The notes beneath the pieces are model-generated. The model did no database searches, was not told where the DNA came from, and saw only the letters and a list, made by a program, of their open reading frames with translations. DNA of 64,000 nt from Pseudomonas putida S13.1.2 (GTDB lineage: Bacteria; Pseudomonadota; Gammaproteobacteria; Pseudomonadales; Pseudomonadaceae), in NCBI RefSeq assembly GCF_000498395.2, contig NZ_CP010979.1, forward strand, positions 3,286,001 through 3,350,000. Direction: 5' to 3'. A program made the translations under genes and the position numbers. Within the stretch, counting starts at the first letter, position 1; every line of letters starts with the position of its first letter. Of this stretch, positions 7,932-16,912 are shown piece by piece.

Positions 7932-9332
7932 ATGCGCGTCAGTCTAGAGGGCTTAGGTCAGGCTGTAGATGGCGATGTGACTACTACGGGTGCTATCTGC
8001 ATTGCAACGGGCGCCGGCTATCTCGACGAAGGCCGAATGGTGCTCCGTGAAGGCGACCACACCACGCCATGCCCTCTTTGTGGGCAGGTGGGAACCGTCG
8101 CTGAAGGTGTGGATCACTTTATTTCCGATGGCCAGCGGGTGGCCATGGATGGCGCGCTGGTTGCCTGTGGCTGTTCGCCGGGCAGCAACCGGGTGGTCGC
8201 ACCGTTATATGAAGCACCGCCGTCCATGTATTCCATTGCGGGGGGTACCAATACCCACTTTAACCAGCCGTCAGCCACCGGCTACCCCGGGCGCTTCTCC
8301 CGACCTGTCGTAGGGGCACTGCCCGATTCGCTAGAGCCTGGCTTCTATGTAATTCCTCGACGCATGTCGTTCCCCCAGGTGCTGCTGCAACTGGCCGAGC
8401 ACGATGCCACTTTGCCGATCTCCCGGTTGCAGCGGCTCAACCCGACGTTTGAGCAAGGCTTCAAGGCTGGGGAAATCTTCGTTATCGGGGATCCTGACAA
8501 CGCAAATGCCTGTACGCGGGAAGAGGGAGAACTGATGGCGGCTGCGCAGCATGCACGACGTGCTTTGGAGGTGCTCGACTACGCCGAAGCGGATTTCATG
8601 ATGCAGCACCAGGCCGAAATCGCCGGCTTGCTCAGTAACGCCAGCCTGTCCATGGGCGTCGGCAAGGACATGCTGGATCAAGGTTTGAGACAGGTCGGTC
8701 ATACATTGACCAGTATCGAGCAGTTGCACCAGCGGGAGTTCATGCGCCACGGCCATTTGAACAGCCCGGGCTTTTTCGCTGAACGGCGGCGGCTTCTGCA
8801 GCAGCTGGATGGACAGTTGAAAACGGCATTTTTGAACAAGCAGTTGAACCTTGGGAGCTATGAGCGCTTGAGGAGGAGCTTGAATATTTCGACCAAGAGT
8901 CTTGTGCATCATTGGTCCAAGGCCGGTGGTCCGGGGCAGATTCCGGGGTATGCGACGCATCTGGATAAGGTTGCCAAACTTAGTAAGTACCTTGCTTATG
9001 GTGGATATGCTGCGGTTGGACTAGGAGGGACTTCGTCCTACATGAACGTTCAGGAGGTTTGCCGGGCGGGCGAGACAGAGGCGTGTAAAAAGATCCGAAT
9101 GACAGAAACAAGTAGTTTTGCCGGTAGCCTTGGATTAAGCACGCTCGCTTCTACTGGAGCTGGATTAACCGCCGGAACACTGTGCGCAGCTTTTGCGGTA
9201 GGGACCGCCGGAGTCAGCGTTCCGGTGTGCGTGGTTTTGCTTGTCGGAGCTGGTGGGGCCGCCGGCGGCCTCGTAGGGGAGAAGTTGGGTGAGTCGGCAG
9301 GTGAGTTCATCTACGAGGCTACGCGTGATTGA
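7932..9332 (+). CDS. PAAR-domain type VI secretion effector with glycine-rich hydrophobic C-terminus
   Basis: A 466-residue protein. Residues 1-95 form a PAAR domain, the cone that caps the VgrG spike (GAICIATG, HTTPCPLCGQVG, DGQRVAMDGALVACGC). About residues 136-190 resemble a LysM-type segment (VIPRRMSFPQ to AGEIFVIGDP). A helical charged middle follows, then from about residue 353 a glycine/alanine-rich hydrophobic tail (AGSLGLSTLASTGAGL, VLLVGAGGAAGGLVG) with glycine-zipper character. This is the layout of a specialised PAAR effector whose tail may insert in target membranes. The 3' part is visibly more A+T-rich than the 5' part, as if the toxin end was swapped in. No vgrG or T6SS structural gene is in the window. 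The overlapping downstream gene is the likely immunity gene. Confidence 0.8.
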   Translation: MRVSLEGLGQAVDGDVTTTGAICIATGAGYLDEGRMVLREGDHTTPCPLCGQVGTVAEGVDHFISDGQRVAMDGALVACGCSPGSNRVVAPLYEAPPSMYSIAGGTNTHFNQPSATGYPGRFSRPVVGALPDSLEPGFYVIPRRMSFPQVLLQLAEHDATLPISRLQRLNPTFEQGFKAGEIFVIGDPDNANACTREEGELMAAAQHARRALEVLDYAEADFMMQHQAEIAGLLSNASLSMGVGKDMLDQGLRQVGHTLTSIEQLHQREFMRHGHLNSPGFFAERRRLLQQLDGQLKTAFLNKQLNLGSYERLRRSLNISTKSLVHHWSKAGGPGQIPGYATHLDKVAKLSKYLAYGGYAAVGLGGTSSYMNVQEVCRAGETEACKKIRMTETSSFAGSLGLSTLASTGAGLTAGTLCAAFAVGTAGVSVPVCVVLLVGAGGAAGGLVGEKLGESAGEFIYEATRD

Positions 9333-9726
9333 CATCAACGTTTGGCCGGTCTCGGCGAAGATAATATTGGTAATAGGGCCATTTGTCATTGGACTGCCTG
9401 GCCCGGCGATCCTTGCCTTCCTTATGCTAAGGAAGGATTACGATGTTGCATGCTCGGCGATTCAAAGCAACCCCTACATTGAGTCTATGAAGCAGACGAG
9501 GGATAGGCGACGATTGAAGTGGCGATGGATGCTGATGTGCATGATCGCTGGGTTGATAACATTTCCGGGCTTGGCATTACGCAGAGGCAAGTTAGATGCT
9601 GATGAATTGAAGCGTTTCCCTGCGAAATTAAAATTTAAGTTGGCTCTTGCTACCTGGCTAACACTACTTGGTTGTGCTTGGATGATTGTTGCTTATACCC
9701 TCGTTGAACTCTCGGACGGGAGATAG
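9289..9726 (+). CDS. small inner-membrane protein, probable immunity protein of the PAAR effector
   Basis: Up to 145 residues with three hydrophobic segments (IILVIGPFVIGLPGPAILAFL, MLMCMIAGLITFPGLAL, LATWLTLLGCAWMIVAYTL separated by basic loops). No family is recognised. Two GTG starts are possible: 9289, with a strong GGGGAG 8 bases upstream inside the effector gene, and 9325, whose GTGATTGA overlaps the effector stop and would give 133 residues. Overlap with the effector, membrane topology and low GC together suggest an immunity protein against a membrane-acting toxin. That role is inferred from position only. Confidence 0.7.
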   Translation: MSRQVSSSTRLRVIDINVWPVSAKIILVIGPFVIGLPGPAILAFLMLRKDYDVACSAIQSNPYIESMKQTRDRRRLKWRWMLMCMIAGLITFPGLALRRGKLDADELKRFPAKLKFKLALATWLTLLGCAWMIVAYTLVELSDGR

Positions 9727-9741
9727 GCACTTTGCAGGTCA

Positions 9742-9769
9742 GACCCGTAGTCGCGGGTCTTCCTCCTTT
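9742..9769 (+). terminator. weak rho-independent terminator
   Basis: GACCCG (9742-9747) and CGGGTC (9754-9759) form a 6-pair stem with a 6-base loop, followed by TTCCTCCTTTC. It lies 15 bases after the stop of the putative immunity gene. The T-run is interrupted, so termination may be partial. Confidence 0.4.
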
Positions 9770-9967
9770 CCCACCGACGTGTCGTCGCCGTTCAAAAACT
9801 GCCCCAACTGTGCGCCCTCGATCACTATCTACTCCAGAAAATCATCGCCATGACGAATACGTTGTCTATCTACAGCGACACTCGACCAGCATACCGATGA
9901 TGATGACCGAACAGCCTCTACCTGATCGGTAACCTCTCCAAAAAAGCCACTGATAGCGTACCCAAGG

Positions 9968-10020
9968 GATGACACAACGCTTGCAAATGACACAATGTGT
10001 CATTAAGATCGCCATGTGTC
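9968..10020. promoter_or_regulatory. palindromic operator-like site upstream of aldolase operon
   Basis: AATGACAC (9986-9993) and GTGTCATT (9997-10004) form a perfect inverted repeat around AAT. An additional direct copy ATGACACAA starts at 9969 and a related ATGTGTC lies near 10013. Repeated half-sites of this kind indicate a dimeric repressor or activator, for example a GntR- or IclR-type protein. No matching regulator gene is adjacent. Confidence 0.55.
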
Positions 10021-10079
10021 CTGACAACGCCACTACTGCAATCAGCCAACGCCCGCCCTTTTCCACGCAGGTACCGCCC

Positions 10080-10862
10080 ATGACGACCACCATGCACACC
10101 CCCAAGGACCAGCTCGTCAAACTCGCCCAGCAGCAGATGCTGACGGCCCTGGCCGACAACACCTACACCGCCCGGCAAAAGCTTGCCCTCACCTGCCGCA
10201 TCCTGTTCGACGGCGGCCACGACTCTGGCCTGGCCGGGCAGATCACCGCACGTGCGCAGGAGCCTGGCACCTACTACACCCAGCAACTGGGCCTGGGCTT
10301 CGACGAAATCGCCGCCTCCAACCTGTTGGTGGTGGACGAAGACCTCACCGTGCTGCAAGGCCGCGGCATGGCCAACCCGGCCAACCGCTTCCACAGCTGG
10401 CTGTACCGCGCCCGCCCCGACGTCAACTGCATCATCCACACCCACCCGCTGCACAGCGCCGCCCTTTCGATGCTGGAAGTGCCGTTGGCCATTTCGCACA
10501 TGGACTTGTGCCCGCTGTTCGATGACTGCGCATTCCTCAAGGAATGGCCAGGCGTGCCGGTGGGCAACGAGGAAGGTGAAATCATCGCAAAGGCGATTGG
10601 CGACAAGCGTGCAATCCTGCTTTCCCACCACGGCCTGCTGATTGCCGGTGGCTCGATCGAGGAAGCCTGTGTGCTCGCCCTGCTGTTCGAGCGCGCAGCG
10701 AAGATGCAGCTGCTGGCCATGGGGGCCGGTGATATCCGCCCCATCCCCGAAGCACTGGGCAAAGAAGCCCACGACTGGATCTCCACCCCCAAACGACATG
10801 GCGCCGCGTTCAGCTACTACGCGCGCCGTGCCTTGCGTGCCCATGGCGACTGCCTGGGCTGA
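10080..10862 (+). CDS. class II aldolase/adducin family protein
   Basis: A 260-residue member of the AraD/FucA class II aldolase family, metal-dependent enzymes that cleave or decarboxylate phosphorylated or free sugars and hydroxy acids. Seen: the metal-ligand motif HTHPLHS and the downstream HHGLL, with the SGLAGQITAR segment near the N-terminus. An earlier in-frame ATG at 9969 would place the operator inside the gene, so the ATG at 10080 (MTTTMHTPKDQ) is preferred; no strong ribosome binding site is seen for either. First gene of a four-gene run with a DapA-family gene and two transporters, suggesting catabolism of a hydroxy or keto acid. Substrate unknown. Confidence 0.85.
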   Translation: MTTTMHTPKDQLVKLAQQQMLTALADNTYTARQKLALTCRILFDGGHDSGLAGQITARAQEPGTYYTQQLGLGFDEIAASNLLVVDEDLTVLQGRGMANPANRFHSWLYRARPDVNCIIHTHPLHSAALSMLEVPLAISHMDLCPLFDDCAFLKEWPGVPVGNEEGEIIAKAIGDKRAILLSHHGLLIAGGSIEEACVLALLFERAAKMQLLAMGAGDIRPIPEALGKEAHDWISTPKRHGAAFSYYARRALRAHGDCLG

Positions 10863-10906
10863 TCGAAGTTGTACTCTTTCCTCAACAACGGCAGAGGTGC
10901 CTGGTC

Positions 10907-11794
10907 ATGTCTACACCTGTAATTCGCGGCGTTATCGGCTACACCATCACTCCCTTCACAGCTGAGGGCACGCTCGATCTGGATGCCCTGGGCACGTCCA
11001 TCGACAGCCTGATCGCAAACGGCGTGCACGCCATCGCACCGCTGGGCAGTACTGGCGAGGGCGCCTACCTGTCCGACAGCGAATGGGAAACCGTGGTGCG
11101 CTTCAGCCAGGCACGCATTGCCGGGCGCGTACCCAGTGTGGTCAGCGTCTCCGACCTGACCACCGCCCGCACCGTGCAGCGTGCCCGCCTGGCGCAGGCC
11201 TGCGGCGCGACGGCTGTAATGGTGCTGCCCATTTCCTACTGGAAGCTCACCGAAGCCGAAGTGGTCGCCCACTACAAGGCCGTCGGCGCGGCGATCGACA
11301 TCCCGATCATGCTCTACAACAACCCGGGCACCAGCGGCACCGACCTGTCAGTGGAGCTGATCCTGCGCATCCTCGGCGAAGTGCCCAATGTGACCATGGT
11401 CAAGGAAAGCACCGGCGACATTCAGCGCATGCACCGCCTGTTCAAGGCCACCGATGGCCAAGTGGCTTTCTATAACGGTTGCAACCCGCTGACCCTGGAA
11501 GCCTTGGTGGCCGGCGCCACCGGCTGGTGCACCGCCGCACCCAACCTGATCCCGGCACTTAACCTGGCACTGTGGGACGCCGTGCAGCACGGCGACCTGG
11601 CCGAAGCCCGCGCGCTGTTCTACCGCCAGTACGAGCTGCTGGAATACATCACCCGCCGCGGCCTGCCCACCACCATCAAGGCCGGCCTGAAAATGCTCGG
11701 TCAGGATGTCGGCGCACCGCGCCTTCCCCTGCAGCCGCTGGATGCGCAAGGCAGCAACTACCTGAAAAGCCTGCTGACCGAACTGGCCAACTGA
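10907..11794 (+). CDS. dihydrodipicolinate synthase (DapA) family lyase/aldolase
   Basis: A 295-residue TIM-barrel Schiff-base aldolase. Seen: GSTGEGAYLS (pyruvate carboxylate-binding loop), the YNNPGTSG segment with the conserved tyrosine, and VKESTGD carrying the catalytic lysine. The family includes lysine-biosynthetic DapA, N-acetylneuraminate lyase and sugar-acid aldolases/dehydratases. Its place between a class II aldolase and two transporters points to a catabolic member rather than lysine synthesis. It starts 44 bases after the aldolase gene, consistent with an operon. Confidence 0.88.
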   Translation: MSTPVIRGVIGYTITPFTAEGTLDLDALGTSIDSLIANGVHAIAPLGSTGEGAYLSDSEWETVVRFSQARIAGRVPSVVSVSDLTTARTVQRARLAQACGATAVMVLPISYWKLTEAEVVAHYKAVGAAIDIPIMLYNNPGTSGTDLSVELILRILGEVPNVTMVKESTGDIQRMHRLFKATDGQVAFYNGCNPLTLEALVAGATGWCTAAPNLIPALNLALWDAVQHGDLAEARALFYRQYELLEYITRRGLPTTIKAGLKMLGQDVGAPRLPLQPLDAQGSNYLKSLLTELAN

Positions 11795-11862
11795 CCCTGA
11801 AACCTGCCCGGCGGCATCTCGCCGTCGGGCCTTGCTGCACCCGACCTTTACCAGAGGCAACC

Positions 11863-13077
11863 ATGGACGCGCCTGCACAAAGCTCTTCAACCCCGTTTCG
11901 GCTTACAGACATCTTTCACCCCGTAATAGCCGGGCTGGTTTCGGTCATCGTCAACTACGGCGGCACCTTCATCCTGGTGTTTCAGGCGGCCAAGGTGGCT
12001 GGCCTGAGTCCGGAGCTGACGTCATCGTGGGTCTGGGCCGTGTCGATCGGCGTCGGCCTCAGCGGCCTGTTGCTGTCCTGGTACAGCCGCGAGCCGGTCA
12101 TCACCGCCTGGTCCACGCCGGCAGCCGCATTTTTGGTCACGGCCCTGGCCACCGTGCCTTACAGCGAAGCCATCGGTGCCTACTTGTTGTCGGCCGCCGG
12201 CTTCGTGGTGCTAGGGCTGACCGGGTGCTTCGAGCGCCTGGTGCGGGTCATCCCCGGAGGCGTGGCGGCCGGATTGCTGGCGGGTATCCTGCTGCAGTTC
12301 GGCATCGGCGCCTTTGCCGGCCTGTCTGTCGACCCGGCCCTGGCAGGGCTGCTGATTGTGGCCTACGTGGCCTTCAAACGCTTCACCGCCCGCTACGCCG
12401 TGGTGGGCATTCTGATACTGGGGCTGGGCTACCTGCTGCTGCAGGGGCAAGCAGGCCTGGCGACGCTGCGCCTGGAGTTCGCCTCACCGGTGTTCACCGC
12501 GCCCACCTTCACCCTCAACGCCGCCCTCAGCGTGGCCCTGCCACTGTTCCTGATCACCCTCACCGGCCAGTACATGCCCGGCATGCTGGTGCTGCGCAAC
12601 GACGGCTTCAAGACCAGCGCCAACCCGATTGTCGCGGTCACCGGCCTGGGTTCGTTGCTGATGGCGCCATTCGGTTCACACGCCTTCAACATCGCCGCCA
12701 TCACCGCGGCCATCTGCACCGGCAAGGAAGCCCATGAAGACCCAGGCAAGCGCTGGGTGGCGGGGATTGCTGCCGGTGTCTGCTACATCCTCGTGGGGGT
12801 GTTCGGGGTCACCCTGGCGAGTGTGTTCATGGCCCTGCCGGGTACCTTCATCACCACCCTGGCCGGCCTTGCCCTGCTGGGCACCATCGGTGGCAGCCTG
12901 GCCAGTGCAATGGCCGATGCCCGCTCGCGCGAAGCAGCACTGATCACCTTCCTGGCGGCGGCGGCCAACATCAGCCTGTTCGGCATTGGTGGGGCGTTCT
13001 GGGGGCTGGTCATTGGCCTGCTGGCCTATGCCGTGCTGAACGGCCGCCTGCCTCGCGTCAAACGCTCCCGCCGGTAA
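11863..13077 (+). CDS. BenE-family (benzoate/H+ symporter-like) inner-membrane transporter
   Basis: A 404-residue integral membrane protein with about 11-12 hydrophobic helices, beginning MDAPAQSSSTPFRLTDIFHP and showing the BenE-type N-terminal stretch VNYGGTFILVFQAA and the FNIAAITAAICTG segment. The start at 11863 has AGAGG 8 bases upstream; an open frame further 5' only overlaps the previous gene. BenE proteins are proton symporters first described for benzoate, but family members in non-aromatic clusters carry other carboxylates. No aromatic genes are near, so the substrate here is unknown. Confidence 0.88.
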   Translation: MDAPAQSSSTPFRLTDIFHPVIAGLVSVIVNYGGTFILVFQAAKVAGLSPELTSSWVWAVSIGVGLSGLLLSWYSREPVITAWSTPAAAFLVTALATVPYSEAIGAYLLSAAGFVVLGLTGCFERLVRVIPGGVAAGLLAGILLQFGIGAFAGLSVDPALAGLLIVAYVAFKRFTARYAVVGILILGLGYLLLQGQAGLATLRLEFASPVFTAPTFTLNAALSVALPLFLITLTGQYMPGMLVLRNDGFKTSANPIVAVTGLGSLLMAPFGSHAFNIAAITAAICTGKEAHEDPGKRWVAGIAAGVCYILVGVFGVTLASVFMALPGTFITTLAGLALLGTIGGSLASAMADARSREAALITFLAAAANISLFGIGGAFWGLVIGLLAYAVLNGRLPRVKRSRR

Positions 13078-13132
13078 CGGCTTGCCTCCCCCTACCCTGC
13101 GCCATGTGCCCACCCGTTCGACAGGTACCGAC

Positions 13133-14335
13133 ATGCCTCACGCTGGCCCCAAGCTGCTTACCCAAATTGCTGCCGTGCACTTCGTCAGCCATGTGCACAT
13201 CATGCTGATGCCGGCATTGCTACCCGTCCTCCCCGGCCTGCTGGGCGTGGGGTTCGTCGAGCTTGGCGTGGCCCTGGCGGTGTTCAACATCGTCTCTGCG
13301 TTGGTGCAGGCACCGCTGGGCTATGCCGTCGACCACTACGGTGCGCGCAGGGTGCTCAAGGCCGGCTTGCTGTTGGGCAGCCTCAGTTTCCTGCTGCTGG
13401 CGGCCAGCCCCGGCTATGCGATGTTGCTGGTGGCGATGGCCATGGCCGGGCTGGCCAATGGCGTTTACCACCCTGCCGATTACGCGTTGCTGGCCAAGGG
13501 CATCGAGCAAGGCCGCCTGGGGCGTTCGTTCTCGATCCATACGTTTGCCGGTTTCCTCGGTTCGGCAGTAACGCCAGCGGTGTTTCTCGGCATTGCCGCC
13601 GTGTTTGGTACACGGGCAGCCCTGGCAGCGGGTGCGGTGGTGGGTGTAGCCGCGCTGCTGCTGATCTCGGTGCCAGGCAGCGGTATCTATCAGGTTTGCG
13701 GGCATGGCAACAAAAGTGACACCGGCCTTGGTGCAGCGCCGGGCCGGGTGCGTTTGTTCACGCCGATGATCGGTGTGTTGACGGTGTTGTTCATCCTGCT
13801 GAACCTGAGCACCAGTGCCATCGAGAAATTCTCCGTAGCCGCCCTGGTCCAGGGCCAAGGCCTGACCCTGGCCTGGGCCAACACGGCGCTCACGGCGTTT
13901 CTGCTCAGCAGTGCGGTGGGCGTTTTGTGCGGCGGGGCCCTGGCTGACCGCACCCGGCGCCATGGCCTGGTGGCGGCCCTGGCCTTTGCCCTCGCGGCGG
14001 CGCTGACGACGCTGGTGGCGCTGGGGCTGGTGCGGGACTGGGCCTTGGTGGTGGTACTGGGTGCCATCGGCTTGCTGACCGGGGTCATCGCGCCGTCGCG
14101 GGACATGCTGGTCAAGGCGGCGGCGCCCCGTGGTGCCGAGGGCAAAACCTTCGGGCTGGTCTCGACCGGCTTCAACATCGGCGGCGCCATCGGGCCCGTT
14201 GCGTTCGGCTGGATGCTCGACCAGCGCCTGCCTGCAGGCATCTTCATCGCTTCGGTGGTGTTCATGCTGCTGACCGTGCTGCTGACCCTGGCGCAGGAGG
14301 CATATTTATCCAGAAAGCCTCGCCAGCTGGCTTAG
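13133..14335 (+). CDS. major facilitator superfamily transporter
   Basis: A 400-residue protein with 12 predicted membrane helices. Seen: the MFS motif-A like loop GYAVDHYGARRVLK between helices 2 and 3 and its second-half counterpart GALADRTRRHG, with the central hydrophilic loop (CGHGNKSDTG) between helices 6 and 7. It follows the BenE-like gene by 55 bases on the same strand and likely belongs to the same operon. Substrate unknown; it could export or import a product of the aldolase pathway. Confidence 0.87.
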   Translation: MPHAGPKLLTQIAAVHFVSHVHIMLMPALLPVLPGLLGVGFVELGVALAVFNIVSALVQAPLGYAVDHYGARRVLKAGLLLGSLSFLLLAASPGYAMLLVAMAMAGLANGVYHPADYALLAKGIEQGRLGRSFSIHTFAGFLGSAVTPAVFLGIAAVFGTRAALAAGAVVGVAALLLISVPGSGIYQVCGHGNKSDTGLGAAPGRVRLFTPMIGVLTVLFILLNLSTSAIEKFSVAALVQGQGLTLAWANTALTAFLLSSAVGVLCGGALADRTRRHGLVAALAFALAAALTTLVALGLVRDWALVVVLGAIGLLTGVIAPSRDMLVKAAAPRGAEGKTFGLVSTGFNIGGAIGPVAFGWMLDQRLPAGIFIASVVFMLLTVLLTLAQEAYLSRKPRQLA

Positions 14336-14360
14336 ACCCTAGGGCTGCTTTGCAGCCCTT

Positions 14361-14440
14361 TCGCCGGCAAGCCAGCTCCCACAGGACTGCACACTTCTTG
14401 AGTGCGGCGCGATCCGTGTGGGAGCCGGCTTGCCGGCGAT
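14361..14440. repeat. inverted REP pair (GCCGGCAAGCCAGC type)
   Basis: Two facing copies of the TGTGGGAGCTGGCTTGCCGGCGA-type REP lie at 14361-14385 and 14417-14439, between the MFS gene and the converging DUF2235 gene. A small GGGCTGCTTTGCAGCCC palindrome precedes them at about 14342 and may act as a terminator stem. Confidence 0.8.
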
Positions 14441-14449
14441 GAGGCCGGT

Positions 14450-15718
14450 TCAGGTTGGTAAAGCTACCGGGTTCGCATGCACCACTCGACCGCCTGCCGC
14501 TGGCCGATTGATGAACAGCACATCCAGCACACTGTTACGCAACCCTTTGAGCGCATTCCAGTTCGCCGAGGTGTGCACATACCTGTCACGCAACAACCGC
14601 TGCTCATCCTCGGTCAGCCCCGGCTGTTCACATTCACCCAAGGCATACGCATGCAACTTGCGGCTGATCTCCAGCAATTCAGCCGGCAACCCATGCTCAG
14701 CCTGCCCGCCCAACGGCTCGAACGGCACCCCCGCACGCACCGCCAGCTCACGCATGACACTCAGGTACACCCGCGAAAGCTGCCCCGCCACCTCCCGCTC
14801 CCGGTACACCGCCGCATACACCTGCTTTTGCGCCTCGGCGGGCCGCCCACCGGCAATCGCTTCTTCCCAGGTGATCACCCGCGCGCCCAGGCCATCAAAC
14901 GCCGAAGCCAACAAGGCGCTGACCGTGGCATACACGCGGGTCTGTTCAGCGCAGATACCCAGCGGCACACGCTGTGACTGCGGTTTGCACAGCAGTAACC
15001 GCTCTTGCGTACTGTTCGGGTAACCACCACCAATATTTGAATGCACACCCGGCAACACGATGTCGTGACCGCTGCTCACCAATGGGAAGTTGTGCCGCTG
15101 CTCATCCCCGGCCACCAATTGCACCACGTGCCGGGCAATACCCTCACCCAGGCCCAGGCGCAAGCCGCCATGGCGCTCGTCGGCAGGGTCGAAATCGCCC
15201 TGTAACGGCGCAATGATCGCGGCCACGGTGTCGAACAGGCCTATGAAATTGATCGTGATGTCGCAAGTGACGGCCAGCACCCTGCCCCCGTCAGCGTGCA
15301 GCAGATTTGCCAAGTGACGCACCGCCGCGGCACCGCGGCTGAAGCCGAACAGGTCGAACTCGACCCCCTCGAGTCTTGCGAGAGGATGGGCGTGCGCCCA
15401 ATCCCGCAGCTGCCCGGCGATACCCTCCAATGCCTCGGTGACTCGTGACTCGACGCCGGTGCGCCCGCGCCCGGTGGCCGAGGCATACGCATGATCCTCA
15501 GCGCCCTCCAGGGTTCCCACCCCCTCGACATAACGTTTGAGAAACGCCATGGCGCCGTCGCCGCTCGGCCCCTCTGCCGGATAAAGCGCGTGCAACAGGG
15601 CCACATTGCTCAAGGCGTTGGTATAACTGGCGCCCTTGCCGCCATTCGACTCTGTCGGCATCACATTGTGCTGATTATTACCGGTGCCATCGAAAAACAC
15701 GCCAAATCTCAAGATCAT
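14450..15718 (-). CDS. DUF2235 lipase-like protein, probable Tle1-type T6SS effector
   Basis: A 422-residue DUF2235 alpha/beta hydrolase, the family of Tle1 phospholipase effectors. Seen: the N-terminal FGVFFDGTGNN, the nucleophile elbow GFSRGAAAVRH with catalytic serine, GLFDTVAA with a candidate catalytic aspartate, and GVHSNIGGGYP with the candidate catalytic histidine (most relatives have HSDVGGGY, so Asp is Asn here). The start at 15718 has AGGAG 7 bases upstream; longer in-frame starts lack this. No VgrG, PAAR or obvious immunity gene is adjacent, so delivery and self-protection are unexplained. It may be a cargo effector or a non-secreted hydrolase. Confidence 0.82.
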   Translation of the reverse strand: MILRFGVFFDGTGNNQHNVMPTESNGGKGASYTNALSNVALLHALYPAEGPSGDGAMAFLKRYVEGVGTLEGAEDHAYASATGRGRTGVESRVTEALEGIAGQLRDWAHAHPLARLEGVEFDLFGFSRGAAAVRHLANLLHADGGRVLAVTCDITINFIGLFDTVAAIIAPLQGDFDPADERHGGLRLGLGEGIARHVVQLVAGDEQRHNFPLVSSGHDIVLPGVHSNIGGGYPNSTQERLLLCKPQSQRVPLGICAEQTRVYATVSALLASAFDGLGARVITWEEAIAGGRPAEAQKQVYAAVYREREVAGQLSRVYLSVMRELAVRAGVPFEPLGGQAEHGLPAELLEISRKLHAYALGECEQPGLTEDEQRLLRDRYVHTSANWNALKGLRNSVLDVLFINRPAAGGRVVHANPVALPT

Positions 15719-15948
15719 CGTTGTGCTCCTGCTTGCGTCAAAAACACAAGCAGGCGCCAGGGCGCCGCCGCTGAACATCAGCCTATGGCCAGCCATTTGC
15801 AGGATATTTCTGTACGTGCATGGCCCAGGGCCGGATAAATTTCCAAGCCGCCATTGGTCGCCACCCCCCCGGATGGATTAAAGTATCACCCCTTGCCAGG
15901 GCAGCTGCCTCCAGCCCGCCTGCGGCCCCATACCAGGAACCGTCACCG

Positions 15949-16908
<960 letters not shown>

Positions 16909-16912
16909 GCCC

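Larger units (their letters stand above)
9727..10079. other. 353-bp intergenic region before the aldolase operon
   Basis: No gene is supported. It contains a possible terminator just after the immunity gene and, near its right end, a perfect palindrome with extra half-sites (listed separately). A short open frame at 9732-9932 has no ribosome binding site and no recognisable product. Confidence 0.55.

Noticed and set aside
9732..9932. Open frame of 66 codons after the immunity candidate
   Set aside because: No ribosome binding site, starts inside the putative terminator region and has no recognisable features.
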